From the NCBI GenBank assembly GCA_002344005.1, contig DDTD01000051.1:1-21688 (forward strand): a stretch of DNA of 21,688 nt, written 5' to 3'. Below are positions 7,286 through 16,345 of this stretch, piece after piece. The stretch comes from Ignavibacteria bacterium UBA2373 (GTDB lineage Bacteria; Bacteroidota; Ignavibacteria; Kapaibacteriales; UBA961). How positions within the stretch are numbered: the first letter of the stretch is position 1; each line of letters starts with the position of its first letter. Both the position numbers and the translations under genes were made by a program. Below the pieces are notes generated by a model. That model was not told the DNA's origin, made no database searches, and saw nothing but the letters and a program-made list of their open reading frames with translations.

Positions 7286-7293
7286 TATATTTG
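7286..7293 (+). promoter_or_regulatory. -7 promoter box (TATATTTG) for rpsD
   Basis: TATATTTG matches the Bacteroidota -7 consensus TAnnTTTG and lies about 110 bases before the rpsD start. No clear -33 TTTG is seen. The resulting leader of roughly 100 bases contains an inverted stretch (ACTTTcTTTAT...ATAAATAAAGT, about 7318-7352) and a GC-rich one just before the start. These could form a leader structure of the kind S4 uses for autoregulation elsewhere, but that is speculative. Confidence 0.45.
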
Positions 7294-7403
7294 CACTCTT
7301 TTTTACATATCGTACCCACTTTCTTTATTGCTTTAGGCATAAATAAAGTGACTATGTTTCACAAATTGCGCAGGCGGACGATGCCTTGCAGCGAGGTACT
7401 TCA

Positions 7404-8006
7404 ATGAATTATACAGGACCAAAGGTCAAGATTTCCCGCAAACTGGGATTCTCTCTTACGGCAAAAGCACGTAAGGTAATGGATAAAAACTCCAATCCGC
7501 CGGGACAGCATGGCGGTAAAAAACGTCGTGGTAAAATGTCTGTTTACGGTCAGCAATTGCTCGAAAAACAGCGTTTACGTCTTCAGTACAATATCCACGA
7601 GCGTCAAATGACGAATTATTACAAAAAAGCACATCATTTGCTTGGTAATACAGGGGAATTGTTGGTTCAGCTTCTCGAATCACGTTTGGATGCTCTTGTG
7701 TTCCGTGCGGGTTTTGCACGTTCTATGCAAAGTGCTCGCCAATATGTTCGTCACGGTCATGTGTTCGTGAACGGTAAATTGGTGAATATTCCATCATTCC
7801 ATGTCAATCCGAACGATGTTGTTCAAGTAAAAGAAAAAAGCCGTAAACTCGAATGTTTCCAAGATGCTGTGCGTGCTTCTGCTGCGCCGCCATATTTGGA
7901 AGTATCAAAAGCAGATTTTTCTGTGAAGTATTTATATTTGCCTCCGCGTGAAGAAGTTCCCGTGGTATGTGAAGTGCCGCTTGTTGTTGAGTTTTACTCA
8001 CGATAA
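7404..8006 (+). CDS. rpsD: 30S ribosomal protein S4
   Basis: S4 is a primary 16S rRNA-binding protein that nucleates assembly of the small subunit. The 200-residue protein has MNYTGPKVKISRKLG at the N-terminus, PPGQHG and RRGK near 32-42, the S4 RNA-binding domain from about 90 (LESRLDALVFR, ARQYVRHGHVFVNGK, NIPSF) and the usual end LVVEFYSR. It lacks the N-terminal zinc-binding cysteines, so it is the zinc-free form. ATG 7404 is the start, preceded by GAGG. The frame is open further upstream, but that part has no homology. Unusually, it stands alone, without the S13, S11 and rpoA genes that normally flank it, so it may be a relocated or second copy. A terminator follows. Confidence 0.97.
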   Translation: MNYTGPKVKISRKLGFSLTAKARKVMDKNSNPPGQHGGKKRRGKMSVYGQQLLEKQRLRLQYNIHERQMTNYYKKAHHLLGNTGELLVQLLESRLDALVFRAGFARSMQSARQYVRHGHVFVNGKLVNIPSFHVNPNDVVQVKEKSRKLECFQDAVRASAAPPYLEVSKADFSVKYLYLPPREEVPVVCEVPLVVEFYSR

Positions 8007-8030
8007 TCGCCTTAATACTTTCCGATATAT

Positions 8031-8065
8031 AAAAAAAGCGTCTCTCTTCAGGGACGCTTTTTTTT
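8031..8065. terminator. Bidirectional terminator between rpsD and the outer membrane protein gene
   Basis: GCGTCTCT (8038-8045) pairs with AGGGACGC (8050-8057) with one wobble, loop CTTC. An A-run precedes and a T-run follows. It serves rpsD on the plus strand and, read in reverse, the converging gene ending at 8108. Confidence 0.85.
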
Positions 8066-8107
8066 ATTACATTTGCTTTAATCAAATAGTTCTATTTCAG
8101 CAAAAAA

Positions 8108-8611
8108 TTATCGGAAATAATACATAAATGAAAGCTGGGGAGTGGGGATAATTGTTGTTTTATCATCAAAAAATACCGTAAGAGGAATTTCTAAACCAAG
8201 CATAGCATTGTTATGGTTTCCAAAAAGCCAATCATAGCCGGCACCAATGCCAAGTCGCCACGGCGCATCAAAACTATTACCCAGTCCTTTGTTTTTGGAA
8301 TAAAAGCCCCCGCCCGCCAAAAGAAATATACGATTATTATCATTGGGGTTGAGTCGGAACTGTCCTTCGAGTCCCGATGAGAAATAGGTGTAATCGCCAA
8401 GTGTGATCACGCCGATTGTTGCTTCAGCGGCAAAACGATCAGGGATAATAGCGCGAAACATGATACCCGACCCGGTAGCTAAACCCGCTTGTAAACCAAT
8501 GCCATAATAAGGTTCTTCTTTTTGTAAAATGAGAGGAACTGCATCTGTTTGTGCTTTCATGTCAAAGGCGAGAACGAGTAAAGTACCAAAAAGTAAAAGT
8601 AAATTTTTCAT
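8108..8611 (-). CDS. Small exported outer-membrane beta-barrel-type protein
   Basis: I chose ATG 8611 because it opens with a signal peptide (MKNLLLLFGTLLVLAF ending near MKAQ). The frame continues upstream to 8752, but that part overlaps the end of the neighbouring gene and has no secretory character. The mature part, about 148 residues, has alternating hydrophobic strands rich in Gly and aromatic residues (YYGIGLQAGLATG, FLLAGGGFYSKN, LGIGAGYDWLFGN) and ends in ...LSFMYYFR, a terminal aromatic beta-strand as in outer membrane barrel proteins recognised by the BAM machinery. No specific family is recognised. It follows the HisA-like gene by 67 bases on the same strand and shares a terminator with rpsD. 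Confidence 0.7.
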   Translation of the reverse strand: MKNLLLLFGTLLVLAFDMKAQTDAVPLILQKEEPYYGIGLQAGLATGSGIMFRAIIPDRFAAEATIGVITLGDYTYFSSGLEGQFRLNPNDNNRIFLLAGGGFYSKNKGLGNSFDAPWRLGIGAGYDWLFGNHNNAMLGLEIPLTVFFDDKTTIIPTPQLSFMYYFR

Positions 8612-8678
8612 AAATGTCGCATACGGTATAGTGGAAAAATAATTATTGCTGCTCCCAAAGTTATCATTATAGTTTTGA

Positions 8679-9437
8679 TTAATCCTCAATCGGTACTTCC
8701 AAACGTGCTTCTGCTTGTCGCCATATTTTCTGACAGGGAAATTTATTTTCATATAAAGCTCTGCCCACGATGACCGAATCTAAGCCGAAGGGTTGTAGTT
8801 CCTGCAATGCCCACAAATGACTTGGCGATGAAACACCTCCTGCGGCAGTAATACGCATTTGCGTTTTAATGGCTATAGTGCGCAATATGTCCGTGTCCGG
8901 TCCACATAATGTACCCTCCCATGAGATATCGGTATAAATCAATCGTGTTATGCCCAATGCTTTCGCCTGCAAGCCATAATCTATGGCAGTAAGTCCTTTT
9001 TTGTTTGATGGCATGACAGCTATATCTTTATCAGCTCTCACACCCGCAATAATGCGACTGGGTGTATAATGCTTAATAAGAGAGCGAACACCTTCGGGAT
9101 CGGTGAGAATAAGAGAATGGAGCACAACACGATAAACACCTTTTTCTAATTGTTCTTCCACTTCTTCAACAGTATCGAAACATCGAAGTAATTCCACAGG
9201 AATATCTATGGAACGGATTATGGCATCTATCATATCGGTATTGGCATCTTTATCATTATCAAATGAGTCATGATCTGTGATATGAACACTCTTGGCATTT
9301 TCTCTTCGAAGTAGTTTGGCAAGATTGTCGGGATGGAAGGAATATGAGTTGTAGAGCTTTTCTGTGCCCGGTTCACCTTCAATACAACGAAGGCAATGTC
9401 CATGGCGCAAATCTATAGATGGTATGACAAGTATCAT
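8679..9437 (-). CDS. HisA-like (beta/alpha)8-barrel protein
   Basis: This resembles HisA, the isomerase of histidine biosynthesis that acts on ProFAR. Seen: PSIDLRHGHCLR with the catalytic-type Asp9, YTDISWEGT with the second catalytic-type Asp170, AAGGVSS (198-204) for one phosphate site and VIVGRALYE (222-230) near the end. What is missing is the canonical GGGIR loop of the other phosphate site: here residues 81-87 read VELLRCF. The length, 252, is slightly above the usual 240-245. No other his gene lies nearby. The start is clear: AAGGAG at 9444-9449, six bases before ATG 9437. It could be a true but divergent HisA or a paralogue with another phosphosugar substrate, so I withhold the gene symbol. 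Confidence 0.75.
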   Translation of the reverse strand: MILVIPSIDLRHGHCLRCIEGEPGTEKLYNSYSFHPDNLAKLLRRENAKSVHITDHDSFDNDKDANTDMIDAIIRSIDIPVELLRCFDTVEEVEEQLEKGVYRVVLHSLILTDPEGVRSLIKHYTPSRIIAGVRADKDIAVMPSNKKGLTAIDYGLQAKALGITRLIYTDISWEGTLCGPDTDILRTIAIKTQMRITAAGGVSSPSHLWALQELQPFGLDSVIVGRALYENKFPCQKIWRQAEARLEVPIED

Positions 9438-9506
9438 AAGTAGCTCCTTATATTTGTTTTGAAGTGACGAATGTGCATTTGTGAGGATTTTAATGAAGAT
9501 GGTATA

Positions 9507-11717
9507 TTATATGAGTCGCGTGTATTTTAAGCGAAGACTATTGAGTACGACGCTGACTGAAGAGAAAGCCATAGCGGCACCTGCTATCATCGGATGCAGC
9601 ATCATCCCATTGAGAGGATATAAAACACCCGCTGCCAAAGGTATGAGAATAATATTATAACCGAAAGCCCATAATAAGTTGAAACGTATGGTCTTTACTG
9701 TTGCTCGTGCAATACTCGCTGCCGTCAAAATTGTGGCAATATCGGAGCGCATGAGGGTTGCGCCGGCTGTTTCTATTGCTATATCTGTGCCTGAAGCCAA
9801 TGCCATACCCACATCTGCAATGGCTAAGGATTCCGCATCATTAATTCCATCACCCACAAAAGCTACTTTATGACCTTGCGATTGATAATTGCGTATAATT
9901 GATGCTTTATCGGAGGGTAATAACTCTGCGTAAATATCTTTAATTCCAAGCTCTTGCCCTATCTCATCTGCTACTTCTTTTTTGTCACCTGTCAGCATCA
10001 GTATTTGTATGCCCTGCTTCTGTAATTGTGTTAGTGTTTCTTTGGCATTTTCACGAAGAGAATCACGGAATGTCCATGATGCAACCCATGTATTTTCAAC
10101 GGCTAAAAACACAGATGTTCTATTGGTTTCTGGTAAATCTTTTACCCCTGCTTGTTCCATAAAGCGCCGGCTGCCTAATCGGTATATTCCCTGCGATGTA
10201 TGGGCAAGAGTTCCTAAGCCCGCTATCGTTTCCACTTTTTCTAATCGGGTATCGGTTGTTGTGGCTAAAGTTTTCAGATATTTTACAAGTGCAATGGAGA
10301 GCGGATGTGAGGAAGTTTGTGCTAAACGTAAAGCTATGGGTAAATGTGCTGCGGCGTTTTCAGCATAATATGCGTCGGTCACGGTAGGAATGCCTTGAGT
10401 AAGTGTTCCTGTTTTGTCAAATGCTATATGGGTGATGGCTGCTGTTGCTTCTAATTGTGCCGCATCTTTAATCAGTATGCCCAATTCCGCTGCGCGTCCT
10501 ATGCCTGTAATTAAAGCTGTTGGCGTGGCAAGTCCCAGAGCGCAAGGACATGCAATGACCAATACACTGATGCTTGCCATCAATGCTTGTGCAAATGAAC
10601 CGCTCAGAAATATCCAGAGTATGCACGTTACTACTGCGATCCCAATGACGGTCGGAACAAAGACCGACGCTACCTTATTTACATATCGTTCAATCGGGGC
10701 TTTGCTGCTCAATGCCTGATGTACTCGTCGTATAATCTCTGCCAAGACAGTGGCATCGCCGACTTTATGAGCAGTAATGTGGATGACAGAACCGGTATTG
10801 ATTGTACCCATAAAAACGGTATCGCCTATTGCTTTACTTGTCGGAAGAAATTCTCCGGTCAATGAGCTTTCATCTATGAAGGAATTGCCAAAACTGATAA
10901 GACCGTCGGCGGGAATACTTTCACCTGATTTGACGATGATTTCATCACCGATAAGCAATGTTTCCGTTGGAATCATGAGTTCCTTCGTATCGCGTATCAC
11001 ACGTGCGAGAGAAGGGCGCAATGCGATAAGTTTTTTGATGGCACTGCCCGTTTTTTGCTGCGCATTTTCTTCTAATAGCTTGCCTAAGAGTATAAATGCT
11101 GCAATGATGGCTGCCGATTCAAAATAAACATGCGGTTCAATGCCATAGCTCATCAAAAAAGAGGGGATAAGAGTTGCTATTGCACTATACGCGAAAGCTA
11201 TACCTGTACTCAATGCTACTAATGTGTCCATCGTCATTGACCAATGGCGAAGACCCTGCCACGCTCGTACAAAAAACTGATTGCCGGAATAGCCCAGCAC
11301 CGTAGCTGTCAGAATCATCGAAATCCAGTTCAATGCTGTACCGCCATGATGGAAAAACATTCCTATGATAAATACCGGAGTAGAAAGTACAAGTGCAATG
11401 ATAGTCTTGCTGCGCAATGTGCTTATGCGCTCTTCGTTTTTATCAGTAGTGCTAAATACACTTTTTTGTTGGGTTAAGGTAAACCCTGCTTGTTGAGCCA
11501 GTATATGCACTGTATTGTCAATTATGCCTTGCGGAATGATAATTCTTGCACTTTTTGAGGCATAATTTACCGTGGCATCAATCACACATTTATCACGATT
11601 GAGTAATGTTTCTAATCGGGCAGCACATGAAGCGCAACTCATGCCCTCGACATCATACAGAAGGGACGATGTGGCTTCATGTTCGGTAATTCGGTTTGTT
11701 TCTGTTTTCATAGCCAT
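9507..11717 (-). CDS. copA: Cu(+)-exporting P1B-type ATPase (CopA-like)
   Basis: This pump moves monovalent copper out of the cytoplasm using ATP. It has one N-terminal heavy-metal domain with GMSCASC (residues 25-31), eight predicted membrane segments, the actuator TGE (about 287-289), the intramembrane CPC of VIACPCALG (390-392), the phosphorylated Asp434 in DKTGT, the SSHP nucleotide loop (about 470), TGD and GDGIND. The last two helices carry YN (AFGYN) and MAFSS, the further copper ligands of the Cu(+) subclass, which separates it from Zn/Cd pumps. About 736 residues is normal. I prefer ATG 11717 over the GTG just before; ATG 11711 is also possible. No CueR- or CsoR-like regulator is adjacent. 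Confidence 0.95.
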   Translation of the reverse strand: MAMKTETNRITEHEATSSLLYDVEGMSCASCAARLETLLNRDKCVIDATVNYASKSARIIIPQGIIDNTVHILAQQAGFTLTQQKSVFSTTDKNEERISTLRSKTIIALVLSTPVFIIGMFFHHGGTALNWISMILTATVLGYSGNQFFVRAWQGLRHWSMTMDTLVALSTGIAFAYSAIATLIPSFLMSYGIEPHVYFESAAIIAAFILLGKLLEENAQQKTGSAIKKLIALRPSLARVIRDTKELMIPTETLLIGDEIIVKSGESIPADGLISFGNSFIDESSLTGEFLPTSKAIGDTVFMGTINTGSVIHITAHKVGDATVLAEIIRRVHQALSSKAPIERYVNKVASVFVPTVIGIAVVTCILWIFLSGSFAQALMASISVLVIACPCALGLATPTALITGIGRAAELGILIKDAAQLEATAAITHIAFDKTGTLTQGIPTVTDAYYAENAAAHLPIALRLAQTSSHPLSIALVKYLKTLATTTDTRLEKVETIAGLGTLAHTSQGIYRLGSRRFMEQAGVKDLPETNRTSVFLAVENTWVASWTFRDSLRENAKETLTQLQKQGIQILMLTGDKKEVADEIGQELGIKDIYAELLPSDKASIIRNYQSQGHKVAFVGDGINDAESLAIADVGMALASGTDIAIETAGATLMRSDIATILTAASIARATVKTIRFNLLWAFGYNIILIPLAAGVLYPLNGMMLHPMIAGAAMAFSSVSVVLNSLRLKYTRLI

Positions 11718-11907
11718 CACTTAAAAAAATGGATACGATTATTCGGCTTTTGCATTGTGTGTCTCATGTTTTATTGGTCAGATACTCTCAATGGATAATA
11801 TCATTCATTGCATCAACAAATTCACAATTCCAGTGAATGGCAAGAGTGCATCGCCGAAATTAGAAGATACGAGAGAGTAAAGACTATTCAATTTTTGGTG
11901 TATAATC

Positions 11908-11942
11908 AAAAAAAAGCCGTTCCGACATTCATCGGAACGGCT
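11908..11942 (-). terminator. Strong terminator after the Omp28-like gene
   Basis: A perfect 11-bp stem, AGCCGTTCCGA (11915-11925) with TCGGAACGGCT (11932-11942) and a six-base loop, is preceded on the plus strand by an A-run. On the minus strand this is a stem followed by a U-run. It lies 26 bases after the stop of the gene at 11968. Confidence 0.9.
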
Positions 11943-11967
11943 TGGAATGATGTACTGATTTTTCGGC

Positions 11968-14871
11968 TTAGCGAACAATCATCAAAGGAACGCTTACTCT
12001 TTCAGAATTTGTGCGAGCTACAACACGGTAAGAACCTGTTGCAAGTTTATCCGCTGCGATAGCAAGAGGATGCTGACCTGCTGCAAGTACGCCATTGAAA
12101 AGAGGCATAACCACAGCACCATTAATATCAACGATGTCAATACCAACAGTTTGAGGAGCATTACCGCCAAGAGTGAAACTTACCATTGATTGCACAGCGG
12201 CAGGATTTGGACCAACGCTGATTGCCATTGTTTCGGAAACGGCATCTTCTTCAATACCGGAAGCAATTGCTGTTGCGCTGACCTCAATAGTAAATACATC
12301 TTGTGAATTATCATCAAGAGTTGAAGTGATGGTCATTGTTGCTGCATAGCTGCCTGCTTTGTCGGAAGTAAAGCCGATGTTAAATGGCAATTCGATATTT
12401 GAAGGAATGATATCTTGTTTGTCAATAATACTGAAATTAGCAGCATCTTTACCTTCAAACTTGATATCTTTGATAGTTATTGCTTGTGTCGAAGAATTAC
12501 GTAATTTCAAGATTTTATTTGCTGTACCAACGGCAACGGAACCAAAAGAAACTTTGCTGTCAGTTGTTTTGAGTACGGATGGTTTGGGAGCATTGGAAAT
12601 ACCTTTACCTTCAATTGTTAATGACATATTGTTGATTTCTTCTCCATCAGAATTGGATGTAAATTGCAATGTGGCAAGATAGATTTTCTCTTGAGTGGGT
12701 TTGAATTTTATGCTGAATTCTTTTTTCTGTCCCGGCTCAATGCTAAGAGGTAATGTACCTTTATCCATTGTGAATGCTTCCGGATTGGAGCCATCAAGAA
12801 CTATATCGCTGATAACAAGCGGAATTTCGCCTTCATTCATAATATCAAATTTTACATCTGCTTCGGTATTGACAGCAACTTCTTTGAAATCAACAGAACC
12901 AACGCTTGCTGCAATTTTTGCAGTTTTTGGTTTTTGTATTTTGCCTTCAAGCAACCAATCCCATGATTTTGAAATAAAGGTAGTGCGAGTCAAAGGACTG
13001 TCAAACGCTTCCACAGGTACTGTTAAGAATACTAAACGCCCTTTTTTGTCATTTTCATAACTTACGCCAACAATATTCGTTGCTTTATTGTCCGTTGTGA
13101 AAAGAGGAACACTTGTACTTCCTGTTGATAATTTCATAATATCGGTGTACATGGTATAATTCTGATTCGTATTATTAGCTAAACCATTTACAGCATTAGA
13201 AATAGGATTGCCTTCAATTCCCGCAACATTAAATTTTGTGTATGTGTATGTATTTCCGCTAACAGTAAAGCGCAGAACGCTTTGCACAAATTCAACTTTG
13301 AGAATATCTTTGAAGAAATTGACCGCTTCAGGAACCTTACCTTCAGCAGCATTTGGATCATTGCTTGCCCACCACAAAGAACGCGGCGCAGACAAAAAGA
13401 CGCTCTTACCTTGTGCTAATAAATCTGTTACCAATAAAGCAATATTGGGGTAACTTGGGGATTTTGATGCTAATGGTGCCGGTGCAAATACACCTTGACC
13501 TGGGACAACAATACCACCCGATAATTGGAAGGAGTAGCCATCAAATTGATCTTTGAAATTAGCAATAAGAGGTTCTGCTTCTTGCCAGCTTGTACGTAAG
13601 ATACCATTGCCATAGAGTGGGCTTTCTGACATGAGATTTGCATAATCATCACCCCAATTGACAAAACCACCAATTTGAGTTGTCAAATATTTTGCATTGT
13701 CTGTTAATGCAAATACTGTTGTTGAATTGGAACGTGGATCAATGCCTGCTTTTGATCTTGGCGTTGCTTTCACAATAACTTTTCCTAATTCAGCCATGAA
13801 AAAAGAGGAACCGGCTGTAATTTTTACGGTAATATCGGCTGTTTTACCGGCTGCAATTTTTACATCTGTAGTACTAAGTTCAGTTTTCCAGTCTGCGGGA
13901 TAGCTACTATTGTCTTCATCAATCTCAAGATCAAAGGTCAATTCCATTGCATTCGTATTTTTCACCGTGATGATTTTCTCGATAACTTCCGATGGTTTGA
14001 TAACATTGTATGGTTTTGACATGGATAATTCTGCGCGAGCGGAACGTACAGTAAGGCGCTCTTCTTCAGCATTAAGGATGGTACGAGGTTTGGTTCCGTC
14101 ATTGTCAAATTCTGCAACCATTGCTACCAAATACATTTTTTCCGGTTTCCAAGTATTGTCTAACTTACTGCTGAAAGTATAAGTTTTTACATCGCCGGCT
14201 TGTACGCTGTTGGGAAGTGAATTAGCCGCTCCCCATGCACCACCGAGAAGTTTACGAACAACATGGCGATGGTAGAAATTTTTGATAGGATTACCTTTTT
14301 TATACCATTTGCTACCGACTGTATTATTATATGCGTTTACTTGGTCGAATGGTTGTCCTGAACCTGTGACACTATCTTCAATGACAATCAAATTGAAACG
14401 TTTTTCGCCTGTGTGATTAGCAAAAAAGCGTGCTTCAACTTCAACTTGTAAACTGCGTGAACCTGCATTAAAGTTCACGGATTTTAGACGAACATCCACA
14501 ATAGATGTACGCCCCATATAATTACCTATATTTCCAGCAACAGTTGCTGGGTGTGTTGCAATTGCGTCCGAACGATTCACTGTTGCGCTTGGATAGCCAT
14601 TCCAGTAACCTGCCGCACGTATAGTTTCCTGCTCTGTAATAGCCATGCCGTCACCTTGGTGATATGCCATAAGAATAGCATCCTCAGGGTATTGTTCGTG
14701 TATTTGTTCAAAAGCTTCAATACCGCCCGGGCAGTATTGACACCAAGCACCTGTTTGTTTTTCAACAACGACTTTCTTTTTGGGCATCTGGGCAAAAGAT
14801 GCCGTGCTTGTGATAAATCCGAGCAATGCCAAAAGCATCATGCTGCGGAAAAAAGTGAATCGGTGTACCAT
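11968..14871 (-). CDS. Secreted Omp28-like thioredoxin-fold protein with ASH-type domains and T9SS tail
   Basis: A 967-residue exported protein. A signal peptide (residues 1-28, ending ASFAQ) is followed at once by an Omp28-type thioredoxin-like domain with WCQYCP (Cys44 and Cys47) and a long beta-rich section. Around residues 670-870 are two immunoglobulin-like choice-of-anchor D (ASH/MSP-like) domains, recognisable by VDFKEVAVNTEADVKF... and VSFGSVAVGTANK. The end has VGPNPAAVQSMVSF, IVDINGAVV and LATGSYRVVARTN, the form of a type IX sorting domain. The role of the CXXC (redox or structural) is not known for this family. ATG 14871 has GGAG just upstream at 14877-14880. It stands alone between copA and the epimerase gene. 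Confidence 0.85.
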   Translation of the reverse strand: MVHRFTFFRSMMLLALLGFITSTASFAQMPKKKVVVEKQTGAWCQYCPGGIEAFEQIHEQYPEDAILMAYHQGDGMAITEQETIRAAGYWNGYPSATVNRSDAIATHPATVAGNIGNYMGRTSIVDVRLKSVNFNAGSRSLQVEVEARFFANHTGEKRFNLIVIEDSVTGSGQPFDQVNAYNNTVGSKWYKKGNPIKNFYHRHVVRKLLGGAWGAANSLPNSVQAGDVKTYTFSSKLDNTWKPEKMYLVAMVAEFDNDGTKPRTILNAEEERLTVRSARAELSMSKPYNVIKPSEVIEKIITVKNTNAMELTFDLEIDEDNSSYPADWKTELSTTDVKIAAGKTADITVKITAGSSFFMAELGKVIVKATPRSKAGIDPRSNSTTVFALTDNAKYLTTQIGGFVNWGDDYANLMSESPLYGNGILRTSWQEAEPLIANFKDQFDGYSFQLSGGIVVPGQGVFAPAPLASKSPSYPNIALLVTDLLAQGKSVFLSAPRSLWWASNDPNAAEGKVPEAVNFFKDILKVEFVQSVLRFTVSGNTYTYTKFNVAGIEGNPISNAVNGLANNTNQNYTMYTDIMKLSTGSTSVPLFTTDNKATNIVGVSYENDKKGRLVFLTVPVEAFDSPLTRTTFISKSWDWLLEGKIQKPKTAKIAASVGSVDFKEVAVNTEADVKFDIMNEGEIPLVISDIVLDGSNPEAFTMDKGTLPLSIEPGQKKEFSIKFKPTQEKIYLATLQFTSNSDGEEINNMSLTIEGKGISNAPKPSVLKTTDSKVSFGSVAVGTANKILKLRNSSTQAITIKDIKFEGKDAANFSIIDKQDIIPSNIELPFNIGFTSDKAGSYAATMTITSTLDDNSQDVFTIEVSATAIASGIEEDAVSETMAISVGPNPAAVQSMVSFTLGGNAPQTVGIDIVDINGAVVMPLFNGVLAAGQHPLAIAADKLATGSYRVVARTNSERVSVPLMIVR

Positions 14872-15181
14872 AGTAACTCCGAAAAGAATGAGATAAAAAT
14901 TGTGAATTGATGGAATGTCGTGATTCTGTTCAATGATGAGTTAGCACTACGCATACCACATCGTCCATTATGGCAATAACCATTGATATTGTACTTTGTC
15001 GCATGTCTTTGTACATTTACGACTATGCAAAATGGCATTTTTTTATGAAACACGCAAATACTTTTTAACTAAAGCCATACAAGGATGAGCGATAAAGTGC
15101 CAAAGTGGCGATTTTTGGACAATATATGCTCAAATTTTACCTTTTTTGCACAAGAGAATGAAGTAACTTGCTAAGGGATAT
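14872..15181. other. Intergenic stretch with no recognisable gene
   Basis: About 310 bases separate the epimerase gene from the Omp28-like gene, both on the minus strand. Besides the GGAG ribosome site next to ATG 14871 and a small hairpin (GCCA-aag-TGGC, near 15100) I see no gene, RNA, clear TAnnTTTG box or repeat. The promoter of the Omp28-like gene should lie here. Confidence 0.6.
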
Positions 15182-16168
15182 TTAAAGCCAACCCTGTTGT
15201 TTGTACCATTCAATGGTTTGTTGAATTCCTTGTCTTAATGTAAACTCCTCCTTGAATTGGAAATCTTTTTCGGCATTTTCAATGGAGCAAATCCAGAATT
15301 GCCGAGTAATATCAATGCCTTTTTCATAGTTGAGAACACCCGGTTTCGCAGAAAAACGGTTAAAAAAACCGGCAGCTCCGGCAAGTGCAAACACCAAAGG
15401 ATGGGGAATGCGCAGTGTGAGAATACGTTTTTTCTTGAGAACCTCTTGTGTAATCTTCCCAATTTCTTCCCATGTATAGTATTGTTTTGAGGAAATAAAA
15501 TAGGGCTTACCAATGGTATTGAGCGATTCTCCTGCTTCGATGATACCGCGAGAAAGATCCAAACCATGAATAAGACTGATTCTTTTTTCATCGAAACCAA
15601 TGAGCGGCGCTATGCCATTTTTGACGGTTTGGAAAAATGTGAGGATTTCTGTATCTCTTTGTCCATAGACAGCGGGAGGTCGCACAATAGTAATAGGAAT
15701 GCGGTGCTGTTCTTTCATTACTTCGTCTTCGGCAGCTTTTTTACTTCTGCCATAAGCGGTGAGCGGGTGAAAAGGTGTTGATTCGGTTACAGGTTTGTCA
15801 AGCGATTCAGCCGGACCTACGGCAGCCAAGCTACTGACATGGACAAAACGTTTGATATTGGGTGTTGCTTCCAGAACAGCATCAAGTATCGTGCGTGTCC
15901 CATCACGATTACCTCGCATAAATTCTGCTTCATTTTTTGCGGTTGTCAAGCCCGCAACATGAAAGACAATGTCCACACCATCTAATGCTTTTACAAGCCC
16001 TTTTTTGTCGCTAAGTGATGTCTCTACAAGTGAATATGGTTTGTCTTTGAGCCAACGCATATTGCTCGAAGAACGAATTGTACAAACAATATCATAGCCT
16101 TTTTTGTGTAATAAATCCGCAATGTGACTACCTATAAAACCTGTTGCTCCGGTTACCAATGCTTTCAT
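15182..16168 (-). CDS. NAD-dependent epimerase/dehydratase (extended SDR)
   Basis: A 328-residue extended short-chain dehydrogenase. The nucleotide-binding loop TGATGFIGSHIADLL lies at 6-20, HVAG at 70-73, the catalytic Ser at 112-113 (VSS), and Tyr139 and Lys143 in YGRSKKAAE. RPPAVYGQRD follows, as in sugar-nucleotide epimerases and related 3-beta-hydroxysteroid/dihydroflavonol-type reductases. The substrate cannot be told from these motifs and no sugar pathway genes are nearby. ATG 16168 gives a normal N-terminus; no good ribosome site is visible. It is divergent from the ferritin gene. Confidence 0.88.
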   Translation of the reverse strand: MKALVTGATGFIGSHIADLLHKKGYDIVCTIRSSSNMRWLKDKPYSLVETSLSDKKGLVKALDGVDIVFHVAGLTTAKNEAEFMRGNRDGTRTILDAVLEATPNIKRFVHVSSLAAVGPAESLDKPVTESTPFHPLTAYGRSKKAAEDEVMKEQHRIPITIVRPPAVYGQRDTEILTFFQTVKNGIAPLIGFDEKRISLIHGLDLSRGIIEAGESLNTIGKPYFISSKQYYTWEEIGKITQEVLKKKRILTLRIPHPLVFALAGAAGFFNRFSAKPGVLNYEKGIDITRQFWICSIENAEKDFQFKEEFTLRQGIQQTIEWYKQQGWL

Positions 16169-16306
16169 CGTGTGTTACTGTGTTAATGAATAGTACGACA
16201 AAATTACGCTTTAATCGTCATGAACCTGCACAGCGCATTGTGTATAAGTTCTAAGGTTCTTTCAAAGAAAGCATGCATAGATATACACCGTACACAGTAA
16301 GGGCTG

Positions 16307-16314
16307 TATTTTTG
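16307..16314 (+). promoter_or_regulatory. -7 promoter box (TATTTTTG) for the ferritin operon
   Basis: TATTTTTG matches TAnnTTTG and would start transcription about 25 bases before the ferritin ATG. No convincing -33 box or Fur-type palindrome is visible upstream. It probably drives the run of five genes that follows. Confidence 0.5.
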
Positions 16315-16345
16315 CTTATATTTTTCAATTTTACAGGTGGACAAA

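Noticed and set aside
8612..8752. N-terminal extension of the small barrel protein
   Set aside because: It overlaps the end of the HisA-like gene, and the signal peptide starts at ATG 8611.
11808..12062. 84-codon plus-strand frame
   Set aside because: It runs through the terminator at 11908-11942 and into the antisense of the Omp28-like gene's end; no ribosome site or homology.
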